DNA from: Azoarcus sp. KH32C | Lineage (GTDB): Bacteria; Pseudomonadota; Gammaproteobacteria; Burkholderiales; Rhodocyclaceae | Assembly: GCF_000349945.1 (NCBI RefSeq) | Contig: NC_020516.1 | Coordinates: 3,534,001-3,598,000 of the forward strand | Direction: 5' to 3' | Length of the DNA stretch: 64,000 nt | Shown: piece by piece, positions 50,425 to 59,356 of the stretch | How the letters are laid out: each line of letters starts with the position of its first letter | How positions within the stretch are numbered: the stretch's first letter is position 1 | Translations under genes and position numbers: made by a program | Notes under the pieces: model-generated | What the model saw: only the letters and a program-made list of their open reading frames with translations | The model's database searches: none | What the model was told of the DNA's origin: nothing

Positions 50425-51225
50425 ATGCCCCCCATTTCGCCTCGACGCTTCCCCGCTCCGGGATCCCCCCTCCGAAGGGGCTCGATCCATTGGGGATGGC
50501 TGACCTTCGTCGCCGGGGCACATGCGGCAGGACTGCTGGCGCTTTCGGGGCTGAACGGCGCCGCTCTGCCGGAACCCCGACCCGACACACAAACGATAAG
50601 CGTTCAGCTCATCGCCCCCGAACGCCGGACGGCGATCGCTCCGCGTCCCGACCCGACGCCCACCCCCATCCCCGCGCCCACCGCGGCCGAAGCACGTCCA
50701 CCTGCGCCCACGACGCCACCGCGAATGGCGCAACAAAGAGCAGGCGGCACTCCCCAAGCGCCACATCCGCCGGTCGCGGCACGGCTCGAGACTCCTGCGG
50801 CGCCGGCCCCGCAGGGCAACTTGCCGCCTCCGCTGCCCGACCAACAGCCGCCGCAGCCCGTCGCGCCCCCTCCGACGAGCCCCACGGCGATGGCCAGCGC
50901 TCGAAGCGAAGTCAAATCCGCCTCGGAGTCACAAACCCCAACGGTCAGCGCACGCTTCGACGCAGCCTACCTGCAGAACCCATCACCGAGCTACCCGCGC
51001 ATGTCGCGGCGGGCGGGCGAGGAAGGCACGGTCATGCTGCGGGTCCGCGTGCTTGCCGACGGACGCCCGTCCAACATCGACGTCGCGGAAAGCAGTGGGC
51101 ACCCGCGACTCGACGAGGCAGCCCGGGAAACGGTACGCAATTGGCGCTTCGTCCCTGCCCGTCAGGGCGACACCCCCATCGACAGCTGGCTACGCGTCCC
51201 GATCGCCTTCCGGCTGCAGGACTAG
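50425..51225 (+). CDS. TonB-family energy transducer
   Basis: This 266-residue protein has one membrane helix (about 20-42), a Pro/Ala-rich spacer (about 55-165) with about 25% proline, and a C-terminal TonB domain (about 180-265; SPSYPRMSRRAGEEGTVMLRVRVLADGRPSNIDV). It transmits proton-motive force to outer-membrane receptors. No exbB, exbD or receptor gene is next to it. A TATAAT at 50383 is the likely -10. The convergent copZ-like gene begins five bases after its stop. Confidence 0.88.
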   Translation: MPPISPRRFPAPGSPLRRGSIHWGWLTFVAGAHAAGLLALSGLNGAALPEPRPDTQTISVQLIAPERRTAIAPRPDPTPTPIPAPTAAEARPPAPTTPPRMAQQRAGGTPQAPHPPVAARLETPAAPAPQGNLPPPLPDQQPPQPVAPPPTSPTAMASARSEVKSASESQTPTVSARFDAAYLQNPSPSYPRMSRRAGEEGTVMLRVRVLADGRPSNIDVAESSGHPRLDEAARETVRNWRFVPARQGDTPIDSWLRVPIAFRLQD

Positions 51226-51230
51226 ACGTT

Positions 51231-51440
51231 TCAAGCCGGGCAGCTGAAGCCGGCCTCCTCGACCGCCGCTCGCATCACGTCAACGCTCACTTGCGCCGGA
51301 TCGTAGCGGACCACGGCCTGCGCCGCCTCGAGCGAAACCTGGGCGTCCTCCACACCGGACAAGCCCTTCAACACGGTGGTCACGTTGCGCACGCAGCCAC
51401 CGCAGCTCATGTCCCCGACCTTCAATGTCACTTCCGCCAT
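51231..51440 (-). CDS. CopZ-like heavy-metal-associated domain protein
   Basis: This 69-residue single HMA domain has the metal motif MSCGGC (about 11-16) in a ferredoxin-like fold. It would carry Cu(I) or another soft metal. It follows copA by 36 bases on the same strand, so it is probably its chaperone. The canonical CopZ motif is MxCxxC, and here it is CGGC. Confidence 0.9.
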   Translation of the reverse strand: MAEVTLKVGDMSCGGCVRNVTTVLKGLSGVEDAQVSLEAAQAVVRYDPAQVSVDVMRAAVEEAGFSCPA

Positions 51441-51476
51441 GATTCGAGTCCTCCTGGAAAACCTTATCGTCCGCCC

Positions 51477-53906
51477 CTATCGCCCCGCCGTCCAACGCCG
51501 CAGCAGCAAGGAATTGGTGACGACCGACACCGAGCTCATCGCCATCGCGGCGCCTGCGATCACCGGATTGAGCAAGCCAAACGCCGCGAGCGGGATGCCC
51601 AATACGTTGTAGATGAACGCAAAGAAGAGATTTTGACGGATCTTCGACAAGGTCGCGCGCGACAGGTCGATCGCATCCGCGACGCCGTGCAGACTGTTCC
51701 GGACCAGCGTAATGTCAGCCGCCTCCACGGCGACGTCCGCGCCCACCCCGATCGCGAACGAAACGTCGGCCGCGGCAAGCGCCGGCGCGTCGTTGATCCC
51801 GTCACCGGCCATGCCGACCCGAATGCCGTCCCGCGCCAGCGACTGGACGACCTCCGCCTTGTCGCCCGGCAACACCCCCGCACGCCATTCGTCGATCCCG
51901 GTCTGGGCGGCAATCGCCGCGGCGGTGGCCGCATGGTCGCCGGTCAACATGACCACACGCAGGCCGCGAGCCTTTAGCCGCGCCACAGCCGCCGCCGAAT
52001 CCGCCCGGACACGATCCGCGACGCCGATCAGGCCTGCAAAGGCGCCATCCGCCGCCACTGCCACCAAGGTCCTGCCCGCCCCGGCAAGCTCATCACAGGC
52101 TGCCTGCGGAACGACCACGCCCTGCTCCGCGAGCAAACCAGGACTCCCGACGAGCACCTGGCGCCCCCCGACGACGCCTCTGACGCCTTTCCCGGCCACG
52201 GCACTCACGGCGGTCGACACCGGCACCATGGCGCCCTCCGAGCCGGCTGCAGCGACAATTGCCGTCGCGATGGGATGGGCACTCGTTTGCTCGAGCGCCG
52301 CTGCGATCGACAGCAGACTTGTACGATCCCAGCCTTCCGCCGGCACGACTTCGCTGACAGCAGGAGTCCCTTCGGTCAGGGTGCCGGTCTTGTCGACCAC
52401 CAGAACGCCGATCTTTTCGGCCAGTTCGAGTGCCGCGGCGTTCTTCACCAGCATCCCGGCGCGCGCCCCCTGCCCCGTCCCGACCATGATCGCCGTCGGA
52501 GTGGCAAGCCCGAGCGCACACGGACACGCGATGACGAGCACGGCGACCGCGCAGATCAACGCCTGCGCAAAATCTCCGGCCAGCCACCACCAACCGACAA
52601 AGGTCACAGCCGCGATCGCGACCACCACCGGCACGAACACGCCCGCAATGCGATCCGCGAGCCGCTGCACCGGCGCCTTCGAACCCTGCGCCTGTTCGAC
52701 GAGGCGGATGATGCCGGCGAGCAGCGTATGCGCCCCGACGCCCGTCGCACGGCAGCGCAACACCCCCTGGCCGTTGATCGTCGCCGCGAAGACCTTGTCC
52801 CCGGGACGCTTGTCGACCGGCATGCTCTCCCCAGTCAGCATCGCCTCGTTGAGCGACGACTCACCAGCCTCCACCTCGCCATCGACCGGCACTGCATCGC
52901 CCGGCCTCACGACGAAGCCATCCCCCGGGCGCAGACTGTCGACCGGCACCGCGACGATCTCGGTTCCGCGCTCGACATACGCCATCCTCGGCTGCAGACG
53001 CAGCAGCGCATCGAGCGCAGCCGTCGTGCGGGCCTTGGCCCTCGCCTCCAACAGCTTGCCGAGCAGGATCAGGGTCACGATCGTCGCCGAGGCCTCGAAG
53101 TAGAGGTGCAGATCGTGTCGTCCAAGCACCGTCACGACAGCACTGTAGATCCACGCCATCGACGTCCCGAGCGCGACGAGCACGTCCATATTCGCTCCGC
53201 CGCCCCGAAGGGACGACCACGCGCCGCGATAGAACCGCGCGCCGATCCAGAATTGCACCGGCGTCGCCAGCGCAAACTGCAACCAGCGCGGCAGGATGTC
53301 GTGCGCCATCGCCCAGCCGCCATCGAACATCGCCCCCATTTGCACCAGCAAGGGCAAGGTGAGAAGCGCCGAAATCCAGAAGCGCCGGAACTCCGCTCTC
53401 CATGCCCGGGCCTGGCGCTCGCGATCGCGTTCCCGCGTCGTCGCCCCGGTCTCAGTGCCCTCGAAGCCCGCACGCCGCACCGCCTGTCCGATGTCGTCGG
53501 CGCTCACGAGGCCCGGCTGATACCTCAGGACCGCCCGCTCGGTCGCAAAATTGACGCTCGCCTCGATTCCAGGGAGCCGGTTGAGCACCTTTTCCAAACG
53601 CGCCGCACAGGCGGCACATGTCATTCCCGAAATCGCCAACTCGAGTTGCGCCGGCGGCACGTCGAACCCCGCCTTCCGGATCGCCCCGATCACCTGTCCG
53701 GGCGTACCCTCGGGCCCATCGAACACGACCCGCGCCTTCTCCGCGGCGAAGTTCACGTTCGCGCTGACGCCCGGCAGGCGATTGACGACCTTTTCGATGC
53801 GGGCCGCACACGCGGCACAAGTCATTCCTGAAATCGGCAGTTCGATCGCGGGATGACTCAGTTTCGGTACGGGACTGTTCATGATCGGCTCACAGACTGA
53901 GTTCAT
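51477..53906 (-). CDS. copA: Cu(I)-exporting P1B-type ATPase
   Basis: This 809-residue pump (from the chosen ATG) has two N-terminal HMA domains with MTCAAC, the ion-binding CPC in the sixth helix (VIACPCALGLATPTAIM), DKTGTLTEG with the phosphorylated Asp, the nucleotide site and GDGINDAPAL. FIYNVLGIP in helix 7 and MAMSSVSVVTNS in helix 8 are the Cu(I) signatures of subgroup P1B-1. It exports Cu(I) from the cytosol. It could instead supply copper to cytochrome oxidase as CcoI does, but two HMA domains and a MerR-controlled promoter favour detoxification. An alternative start is the ATG 24 bases later. Confidence 0.92.
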   Translation of the reverse strand: MNSVCEPIMNSPVPKLSHPAIELPISGMTCAACAARIEKVVNRLPGVSANVNFAAEKARVVFDGPEGTPGQVIGAIRKAGFDVPPAQLELAISGMTCAACAARLEKVLNRLPGIEASVNFATERAVLRYQPGLVSADDIGQAVRRAGFEGTETGATTRERDRERQARAWRAEFRRFWISALLTLPLLVQMGAMFDGGWAMAHDILPRWLQFALATPVQFWIGARFYRGAWSSLRGGGANMDVLVALGTSMAWIYSAVVTVLGRHDLHLYFEASATIVTLILLGKLLEARAKARTTAALDALLRLQPRMAYVERGTEIVAVPVDSLRPGDGFVVRPGDAVPVDGEVEAGESSLNEAMLTGESMPVDKRPGDKVFAATINGQGVLRCRATGVGAHTLLAGIIRLVEQAQGSKAPVQRLADRIAGVFVPVVVAIAAVTFVGWWWLAGDFAQALICAVAVLVIACPCALGLATPTAIMVGTGQGARAGMLVKNAAALELAEKIGVLVVDKTGTLTEGTPAVSEVVPAEGWDRTSLLSIAAALEQTSAHPIATAIVAAAGSEGAMVPVSTAVSAVAGKGVRGVVGGRQVLVGSPGLLAEQGVVVPQAACDELAGAGRTLVAVAADGAFAGLIGVADRVRADSAAAVARLKARGLRVVMLTGDHAATAAAIAAQTGIDEWRAGVLPGDKAEVVQSLARDGIRVGMAGDGINDAPALAAADVSFAIGVGADVAVEAADITLVRNSLHGVADAIDLSRATLSKIRQNLFFAFIYNVLGIPLAAFGLLNPVIAGAAMAMSSVSVVTNSLLLRRWTAGR

Positions 53907-53959
53907 TGTCGCACCGACAACCGACCTTATCGGCATTGCCCGGCGCCCAGATTGATGGC

Positions 53960-53991
53960 AGTCTAAACCCCGTACCAAAGTACGGAGTCAA
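53960..53991 (-). promoter_or_regulatory. MerR-type promoter and operator of copA
   Basis: On the minus strand, -35 TTGACT is followed by CCGTAC-TTTG-GTACGG and then TAGACT as -10, giving a 19-20 base spacer. The long spacer and the dyad are the hallmarks of MerR-family control. CCGTAC-N4-GTACGG is the mer operator sequence, not the usual copA one. Confidence 0.88.
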
Positions 53992-53999
53992 GCCCCGCC

Positions 54000-54455
54000 A
54001 TGAACAATCTGACGATCGGTGCCTTGGCGCGCGCCGCTGGAGTCGGCGTCGAAACGGTCCGCTATTACCAGCGCCGAGGTCTGCTACCGGAACCGCAGTC
54101 GCGCAAGGGAGCGTTTCGGACCTACGGCGGCGACGAGTTGGCGCGCCTGCACTTCATCCGGCGCGCACAGGCGCTCGGCTTCAGCCTCGACGAAATCTCC
54201 GAATTGCTGGATCTCGACGAAATGACGGACCGCGAAAACGCGCGCGTGTTCGCGAAGGCGAAGATTGCCGACATCGAATCGCGCGTCCGCCAGCTGGAAG
54301 AAATCCGGACTGCGCTCGAGAGCCTCGTCAGATGCTGCGAACACTCGGATGCAGAAACGCCCTGCCCGATCCTGCATGCCCTTGCGACACCCCAGCCCCC
54401 GTTACAACCTGCGCAAGCTGCGGCCAAACGCGCGAGCCGCAAGACGCACCGCTGA
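54000..54455 (+). CDS. MerR-family metal-responsive regulator of copA
   Basis: This 151-residue protein has the N-terminal MerR HTH (IGALARAAGVGVETVRYYQRRGLL), the dimer coiled coil (about 80-112) and a Cys-containing metal loop CCEHSDAETPC (about 117-127). The loop is CC-x8-C; CueR has C-x7-C, while MerR/ZntR/PbrR types have x8. No Cys equivalent to MerR Cys82 is seen. Divergence from copA and the mer-like operator make it the copA regulator. The inducer may be Cu(I), but the loop leaves other soft metals open. Confidence 0.85.
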   Translation: MNNLTIGALARAAGVGVETVRYYQRRGLLPEPQSRKGAFRTYGGDELARLHFIRRAQALGFSLDEISELLDLDEMTDRENARVFAKAKIADIESRVRQLEEIRTALESLVRCCEHSDAETPCPILHALATPQPPLQPAQAAAKRASRKTHR

Positions 54456-55163
54456 TCACACCTCGCAGACCACGCCGCGCCACAGGGCGCCACCCAGCGT
54501 CGGGGCGTTGAAGAGCCCGAAAACGCCAAACCCGAGGACGAGCAGACCCGCCGCGAGGCGCACCCTGCCGTTGCGCGTGACGTCGCGGAAACGCTTGAAC
54601 AACATCCCCGCCAACATCAGATTCGGTAACGTACCCAGACCGAAGGCCAGCATCAGTCCAGCGCCGCGGCCCGCAGACCCGGTCACCAACGCAGTCGTCA
54701 GCGCGCTGTACACGAGACCGCAGGGAAGGAGGCCCCACAGCAAGCCCAAGGGCAGAGCCTGGCGCACCGAGCGTGCGGGAAGGAAGCGTGCCGTAAAAGG
54801 CTGGACATGGCGCCACAGATGCATTCCAGCGCGCTCAATCGGGGTCAGCAGCCGCGTAAAACCAGTCAGATACAGGCCCAGCGCAACGAGCATCAGGTTC
54901 GCGAGCACATAGAGGCCCAACTGCACCGGCAGGAAGTTATTGAACAACAAGCCGACCGTTCCCAGCGCTCCCAACAATCCGCCGAGCACCGTGTAAGTCA
55001 CGACACGACCGACGTTGTACGCGAGATGAATCGGCCATTGAGCTCGGCCACGCCCCGGAAGATTCACGGTGAGCGCCCCGACAATGCCGCCGCACATGCT
55101 TACGCAGTGCGTCCCTCCGAGGAGGCCGATCAGAAAAGCTGCGACGTAGCCGGTTTCAGGCAT
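54456..55163 (-). CDS. COG2836/TauE-SafE-like integral membrane protein
   Basis: This 235-residue protein has six predicted helices and begins AAFLIGLLGGTHCVSMCGG, with the THCxxMCGG motif seen in copper-related proteins beside cbb3 oxidase genes. A second conserved GLLPCGLVYSA occurs in the middle. In many pseudomonads and betaproteobacteria it lies with the cbb3-oxidase assembly genes, hemN and fnr, as here. A role in copper supply to the oxidase is likely but unproven. It converges with the MerR gene with no gap. Confidence 0.82.
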   Translation of the reverse strand: MPETGYVAAFLIGLLGGTHCVSMCGGIVGALTVNLPGRGRAQWPIHLAYNVGRVVTYTVLGGLLGALGTVGLLFNNFLPVQLGLYVLANLMLVALGLYLTGFTRLLTPIERAGMHLWRHVQPFTARFLPARSVRQALPLGLLWGLLPCGLVYSALTTALVTGSAGRGAGLMLAFGLGTLPNLMLAGMLFKRFRDVTRNGRVRLAAGLLVLGFGVFGLFNAPTLGGALWRGVVCEV

Positions 55164-55214
55164 GCGAAATTACACGACTCGATGACTGCCGGGAGCGTGA
55201 GGCCGCGGCGGCAA

Positions 55215-55243
55215 AAGCAATGCGGGCGTTGAAAAACGCCCGC
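55215..55243 (-). terminator. terminator of hemN
   Basis: GCGGGCGTT and AACGCCCGC form a perfect 9-bp stem with a 4-base loop; ATTGCTTTT follows on the minus strand. Confidence 0.75.
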
Positions 55244-55299
55244 ACTTTAACACCTTCACGCCTGGCACGCAGCCACCCGAACCAGGGCAGCAGACAAAG

Positions 55300-56712
55300 T
55301 CAGATCACGCGGGAGTAACGAGCCCGCTCGCGGTCGGCACGCAGGTAGCGGTCAAAGACCATCGCGATGCCGCGCACCAGCAAGCGCCCCGGAGGCAGCA
55401 CGCTGATCCACTTGTCGCTGACCTTGAGCAGTCCGGCCTCTTCCATCGCACGCAGATCCTGAAGCTCCTCGGCGAAATACTCGTCGAACTTGATCAGGTG
55501 GGCGATTTCGAAGGACTCGATCGACAGCTCGAAATGGCACATCAGCGCCTGGATGATCGAGCGGCGCAGCAGGTCGTCCGCCGTCAGCTCGATGCCGCGC
55601 AGCACCGGCAGTTCGTCGCGATCGAGTATGTCGTAGTACTCGTCGAGCGTCTTCACGTTCTGCGAGTACACCGGCCCGATCTTGCCGATCGCCGACACGC
55701 CGAAGGCAAGCAGATCGCACTCGGCCTGCGTCGAATAGCCCTGGAAATTGCGGTGCAACCGCCCCTGGCGTTGCGCGACGGTGAGCTCGTCGTCGGGCTT
55801 CGCGAAGTGGTCCATGCCGATATAGACGTAACCCGCCTCGGTCAGCCGGCGAATCGCCAACTGGAGGATCTGAAGCTTGGTGTCGGACGTCGGCATGTCC
55901 TCGACCGCGATGCGGCGCTGCGGCTTGAACAAGCCCGGCAGGTGCGCATAGCTGTACAGCGAAATACGGTCCGGCGACAGCTCCAGCACCTGTTCCAGCG
56001 TGCGATTGAAGCTGATCATGTTCTGGCGCGGCAGACCGTAGATCAGGTCCATGCTGATGGACTTGAAGCCGGTGGCACGCGCCGAATCGATAACGAGCTT
56101 GGTTTCATCGAAGCTCTGGATGCGGTTGACCGCAGCCTGCACATCCTCGTTGAAATCCTGCACCCCGACGCTCATGCGGTTGAAGCCGAGGTCAGCGAGC
56201 AGCTTCACGGTTTCGAAATCGACCTTTCGCGGATCGACCTCGATCGAGTACTCGCCGTTCGGCACCAGCGTGAAACGCTTGCGCACCGACTCCATCAGCT
56301 CGCGCATTTCGTCGTGCGACAGGAAGGTCGGGGTACCACCGCCCAGGTGCAGCTGGGTGACCTGCCGGCTGCCGCCGAGCGAAGCCGCCACGAGATCCAT
56401 TTCCTTCTCGAGGTACTTGAGGTACTTCGCCGAGCGTGCGTGATCCTTGGTGATGATCTTGTTGCACGCGCAGTAGTAGCAGATCGTGTTACAGAAGGGG
56501 ATGTGGAAGTATAATGAAAGCGGCTTACTGACCCCTCCGACCCCGCGCTGAGCCAGCCAGTCGCGCAAGGCACGTGCGTCGAACGCTTCCACGAAGCGGT
56601 CGGCCGTCGGATAGGAGGTGTAACGCGGCCCGTTGATGTCGAAGCGACGAATCAACTGCTGATCGAAGACTAGATCTTTCTGACTGGTCATGGTTGTGTC
56701 GGTAGAGTGCAT
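55300..56712 (-). CDS. hemN: oxygen-independent coproporphyrinogen III oxidase
   Basis: This 470-residue radical-SAM enzyme has YFHIPFCNTICYYCACNK with the CxxxCxxC cluster motif (plus the extra Cys), GGGTPTFL and SIEVDPRKV. It decarboxylates coproporphyrinogen without oxygen, needed for heme in anaerobic growth. A TTG and an ATG further on are possible starts; the ATG giving MHSTDTTMTSQ is chosen. An FNR box is centred 40 bases upstream, which fits anaerobic induction. It lies next to fnr, divergently. Confidence 0.95.
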   Translation of the reverse strand: MHSTDTTMTSQKDLVFDQQLIRRFDINGPRYTSYPTADRFVEAFDARALRDWLAQRGVGGVSKPLSLYFHIPFCNTICYYCACNKIITKDHARSAKYLKYLEKEMDLVAASLGGSRQVTQLHLGGGTPTFLSHDEMRELMESVRKRFTLVPNGEYSIEVDPRKVDFETVKLLADLGFNRMSVGVQDFNEDVQAAVNRIQSFDETKLVIDSARATGFKSISMDLIYGLPRQNMISFNRTLEQVLELSPDRISLYSYAHLPGLFKPQRRIAVEDMPTSDTKLQILQLAIRRLTEAGYVYIGMDHFAKPDDELTVAQRQGRLHRNFQGYSTQAECDLLAFGVSAIGKIGPVYSQNVKTLDEYYDILDRDELPVLRGIELTADDLLRRSIIQALMCHFELSIESFEIAHLIKFDEYFAEELQDLRAMEEAGLLKVSDKWISVLPPGRLLVRGIAMVFDRYLRADRERARYSRVI

Positions 56713-56745
56713 TTCGTACGATCTCAAAAAGCAGCACTTTTGTGG

Positions 56746-56759
56746 TTGACGTGGATCAA
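56746..56759. promoter_or_regulatory. FNR box between hemN and fnr
   Basis: TTGACGTGGATCAA differs from TTGAT-N4-ATCAA at one base. It lies 34 bases from hemN and 60 from fnr, so it may activate hemN and autoregulate fnr. Confidence 0.85.
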
Positions 56760-56818
56760 CTTAGCATTTCACAGCTTATCCGCATCCACCGCATCTCTGT
56801 AGAGGAAACCAGATTATC

Positions 56819-57562
56819 GTGCAAATGAAGGCGACGGTGCCGATTACGGTTGCCGGTCTCAAGGTGGCATGCTCGCAATGCAACCTCGTCGAGTTGTGCC
56901 TGCCGTTCGGGATGTCGGAAAACGAAATCGACCGTCTCGACGAACTGGTCGGTGCGCGCCGCAAGATTAAGCGGCAGCAGCACCTGTATCGCGCAGGGGA
57001 TCCGTTCGAGGCGATCTACGCGATCCGGACGGGTTCGTTCAAGACCGACGTGCTTCTCGAGGACGGGCGCGAGCAGGTCACCGGCTTCCAGATGACAGGC
57101 GAGATCATCGGATTGGATGGTATCAGCACCGAGCAGCACTCGTGCAACGCCGTGGCGCTGGAAGACAGCGAAGTCTGCGTGATCGCCTACAGCAAGCTGG
57201 AAGAACTCTCGCGGGTCGTCGAAGGCCTGCAGTTGCAGTTCCACAAGGTAATGAGCCGGGAGATCGTGCGCGATCACGGCGTCATGACGCTGCTCGGATC
57301 GATGCGCGCCGAAGAACGGCTTGCGGCCTTCCTGCTGAACATGTCGCAGCGCTTCACGGCGCGGGGCTTTTCGGCGGCCGAATTCCACCTGCGGATGACC
57401 CGGGAGGAAATCGGCTCCTATCTCGGACTCAAGCTGGAAACCGTTTCCCGTGCGTTCTCGCGCTTCCAGGAAGAAGGGCTGATTGCCGTTCAGCAGAAGC
57501 ACATCCGCATCCTCGACAGCGCCGGCCTGAAGAAGCTGATCCAGCATCCTCACCGGAGTTGA
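56819..57562 (+). CDS. fnr: Fnr/Anr-type oxygen-sensing regulator
   Basis: This 247-residue regulator has an N-terminal Cys cluster CSQCNLVELC (about 19-28) and a further Cys (HSCNAVALE, about 105) that together bind the [4Fe-4S] cluster. It has a cNMP-like domain and the C-terminal HTH EEIGSYLGLKLETVSRAFSRFQEEGLI. It starts with GTG; an ATG two codons later is equally possible. It should activate FNR-box promoters found in this window at hemN, at the stress protein gene and possibly at the binding protein/cyclase operon. Confidence 0.94.
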   Translation: MQMKATVPITVAGLKVACSQCNLVELCLPFGMSENEIDRLDELVGARRKIKRQQHLYRAGDPFEAIYAIRTGSFKTDVLLEDGREQVTGFQMTGEIIGLDGISTEQHSCNAVALEDSEVCVIAYSKLEELSRVVEGLQLQFHKVMSREIVRDHGVMTLLGSMRAEERLAAFLLNMSQRFTARGFSAAEFHLRMTREEIGSYLGLKLETVSRAFSRFQEEGLIAVQQKHIRILDSAGLKKLIQHPHRS

Positions 57563-57622
57563 GCGTTTTCGGGCAGGTGCGTCCTGCCGTCGCTCGCCAT
57601 CCGGAATCGCCCGAAAGCGGGA

Positions 57623-58018
57623 TCACGAACCAGCGACGAACGCCAGATAGCCCACCGGATTCTTGGTAACGGCAACCGACACGATCCACAGAAAGGTCAC
57701 GACGGCCGCAGCGAATGCTGCGACACGGATACGCATCGTCGCGCCGCGCCGCAACGCGACAGCCCCGAGCAGGACGTAGACGACCAGGCCAAAGACCTTG
57801 GCGGTCACCCAGGGAGAAAGGAAGGGATACTGCCCGCTCATCGTCGCCAGCGCGATCGCGCTGCCGAGGAACACCGTGTCGATCACGTGCGGCAAAGTAC
57901 GCGTCACCCTGTGATTGGCCAACGGGCTGCGACGCATCATCCACACACCCTGCAGCAGGAAGCCGCAGCCGCTCAGGGCGGCGCAGAACATGTGCAAGTG
58001 CTTGACGGCAAGATACAT
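57623..58018 (-). CDS. SirB2-family membrane protein
   Basis: This 131-residue protein has four predicted membrane helices (LYLAVKHLHMFCAALS, TVFLGSAIALATMSG, VFGLVVYVLLGAVAL, FAAAVVTFLWIVSVAVT). It fits the SirB2 family of unknown function. It starts 3 bases after the NnrS-like gene, so the two are co-expressed. It converges with fnr. No catalytic motif is seen. Confidence 0.8.
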   Translation of the reverse strand: MYLAVKHLHMFCAALSGCGFLLQGVWMMRRSPLANHRVTRTLPHVIDTVFLGSAIALATMSGQYPFLSPWVTAKVFGLVVYVLLGAVALRRGATMRIRVAAFAAAVVTFLWIVSVAVTKNPVGYLAFVAGS

Positions 58019-58021
58019 CGC

Positions 58022-59251
58022 TCACCCCGGACGGCCGTCGGCGCGCGGACGCAGGTAGATCGGCACATAGCGGACCGCCCATGAGCCGAACACGCCGACC
58101 CACCCGAGAACGGAGACCAGCATCGCCCACGGCGCCCATCCTGCGGGCACCAATTCAGCGAACACCCGCGTTACCGCCACCAACTCGAGCGTCAGAAAGA
58201 GGCCCCAGGTGAGCCGGTCTGCGGTCAGCTTCCGGCCGGAATGGCCCAAGGTCACGCGCGACACCATCCCCATCAATACGGAACCGAAGAAACCGACCCC
58301 CAACGCATGAAGCGGTGCCAGCCCCAGGATCTGCACTCCGCCCAACGCGGCCGTCGACTGGATGGCGAACAACGACCAGGCAATGCCGAGCCACAGGAAA
58401 CCGATGTGGAGCATCGCGAGCAGAGGCACCTTCAGCGCCGACAGGAGTCGCCATTGACGGGACAACCACAACGACGCGACGGCCGCGGGCAAGTCGACGA
58501 TCCAACTGAACGCAGACGCCCCGGCCATCGACAGTCCACCATGAACGACGCTCGCTCCGACGACGAGCCAGAGCGCCCACACCGGCCGCACGACCTGATA
58601 TCCGGGGATCGGCCCTGTCGAGAAGAACGGAATCATGCGATGGCACACGCTGAAGAATACCGGCAGCAGACACCACCAGACGGCTGCATTGATGGCCACG
58701 CGTGCCGCAATGGGACCCGCCCCGATGGCGACGCCCATCCACGCCAGCGGCGCTAGCGCGCCCGCCGTCACTGCGTAGCAGATCGCCCGCGCGTGCAAAG
58801 CCTCCAGATCGCCGTGATGGGCGACCTGCCACAACACCCATAGCACGCCGATCCACCCGGCCAGCACCAGTATGAGGCCCGCTGTCAGCAGTCCCGGCAC
58901 CACCATTCCAATCGCGGCAATTACCCAGCCCGCCGCAAGAAGACGCCATGCGCCTAGCCAACGAGCTTGCGGAATTTCGTCGAACGCCTGCCAACGTGGC
59001 ATCGCCGTCAGCAAGAAGCCGAACATGAAAAGCGGGAACATCCCACAGGTCACCAGCAACGCATGCATCCATACGGGCGGAAGGGTCCATGGCATCGACG
59101 GTGCCAGTCCTGCACGCGCCGCGATTTCGACGGTCCAAAGCGTGAAGGCCGTCAGCAGCATGACCGCGCCGGACAGGAACATGGAGCGGTGCGGCGCAGC
59201 GAAGACAATATGTCGCTCGCTTCCCGATTCGTTGCCGTTGCGTCGCTGCAT
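58022..59251 (-). CDS. nnrS: NnrS-family heme-copper membrane protein
   Basis: This 409-residue protein has about twelve membrane helices. It has GMFPLFMFGFLLTAMPRW near residue 70, FFSVCHRMIPFF and GFFGSVLMGMVSRVTLGHSGRKL, matching the NnrS family, which relieves nitric oxide stress in denitrifiers. The start after GGAGCAGGA is chosen. It is divergent from a Dnr-like regulator, its likely controller, and is followed by SirB2. No denitrification reductase genes are in the window. Confidence 0.88.
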   Translation of the reverse strand: MQRRNGNESGSERHIVFAAPHRSMFLSGAVMLLTAFTLWTVEIAARAGLAPSMPWTLPPVWMHALLVTCGMFPLFMFGFLLTAMPRWQAFDEIPQARWLGAWRLLAAGWVIAAIGMVVPGLLTAGLILVLAGWIGVLWVLWQVAHHGDLEALHARAICYAVTAGALAPLAWMGVAIGAGPIAARVAINAAVWWCLLPVFFSVCHRMIPFFSTGPIPGYQVVRPVWALWLVVGASVVHGGLSMAGASAFSWIVDLPAAVASLWLSRQWRLLSALKVPLLAMLHIGFLWLGIAWSLFAIQSTAALGGVQILGLAPLHALGVGFFGSVLMGMVSRVTLGHSGRKLTADRLTWGLFLTLELVAVTRVFAELVPAGWAPWAMLVSVLGWVGVFGSWAVRYVPIYLRPRADGRPG

Positions 59252-59356
59252 TCCTTCCTGCTCCTCAAGCCCATTTAGCCGACGGCGCGTTGCACGCATA
59301 AAGTCATGCAAGCCGTCGACACGGTAAAATCACCGAGTTTCCTGCCGGAGTCCGTA

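Noticed and set aside
51477..53906. copA as ccoI (cbb3 oxidase copper pump)
   Set aside because: Two HMA domains, a MerR-type promoter and an adjacent CopZ-like gene fit copper export better; the ccoG-fixH genes are more than 9 kb away.
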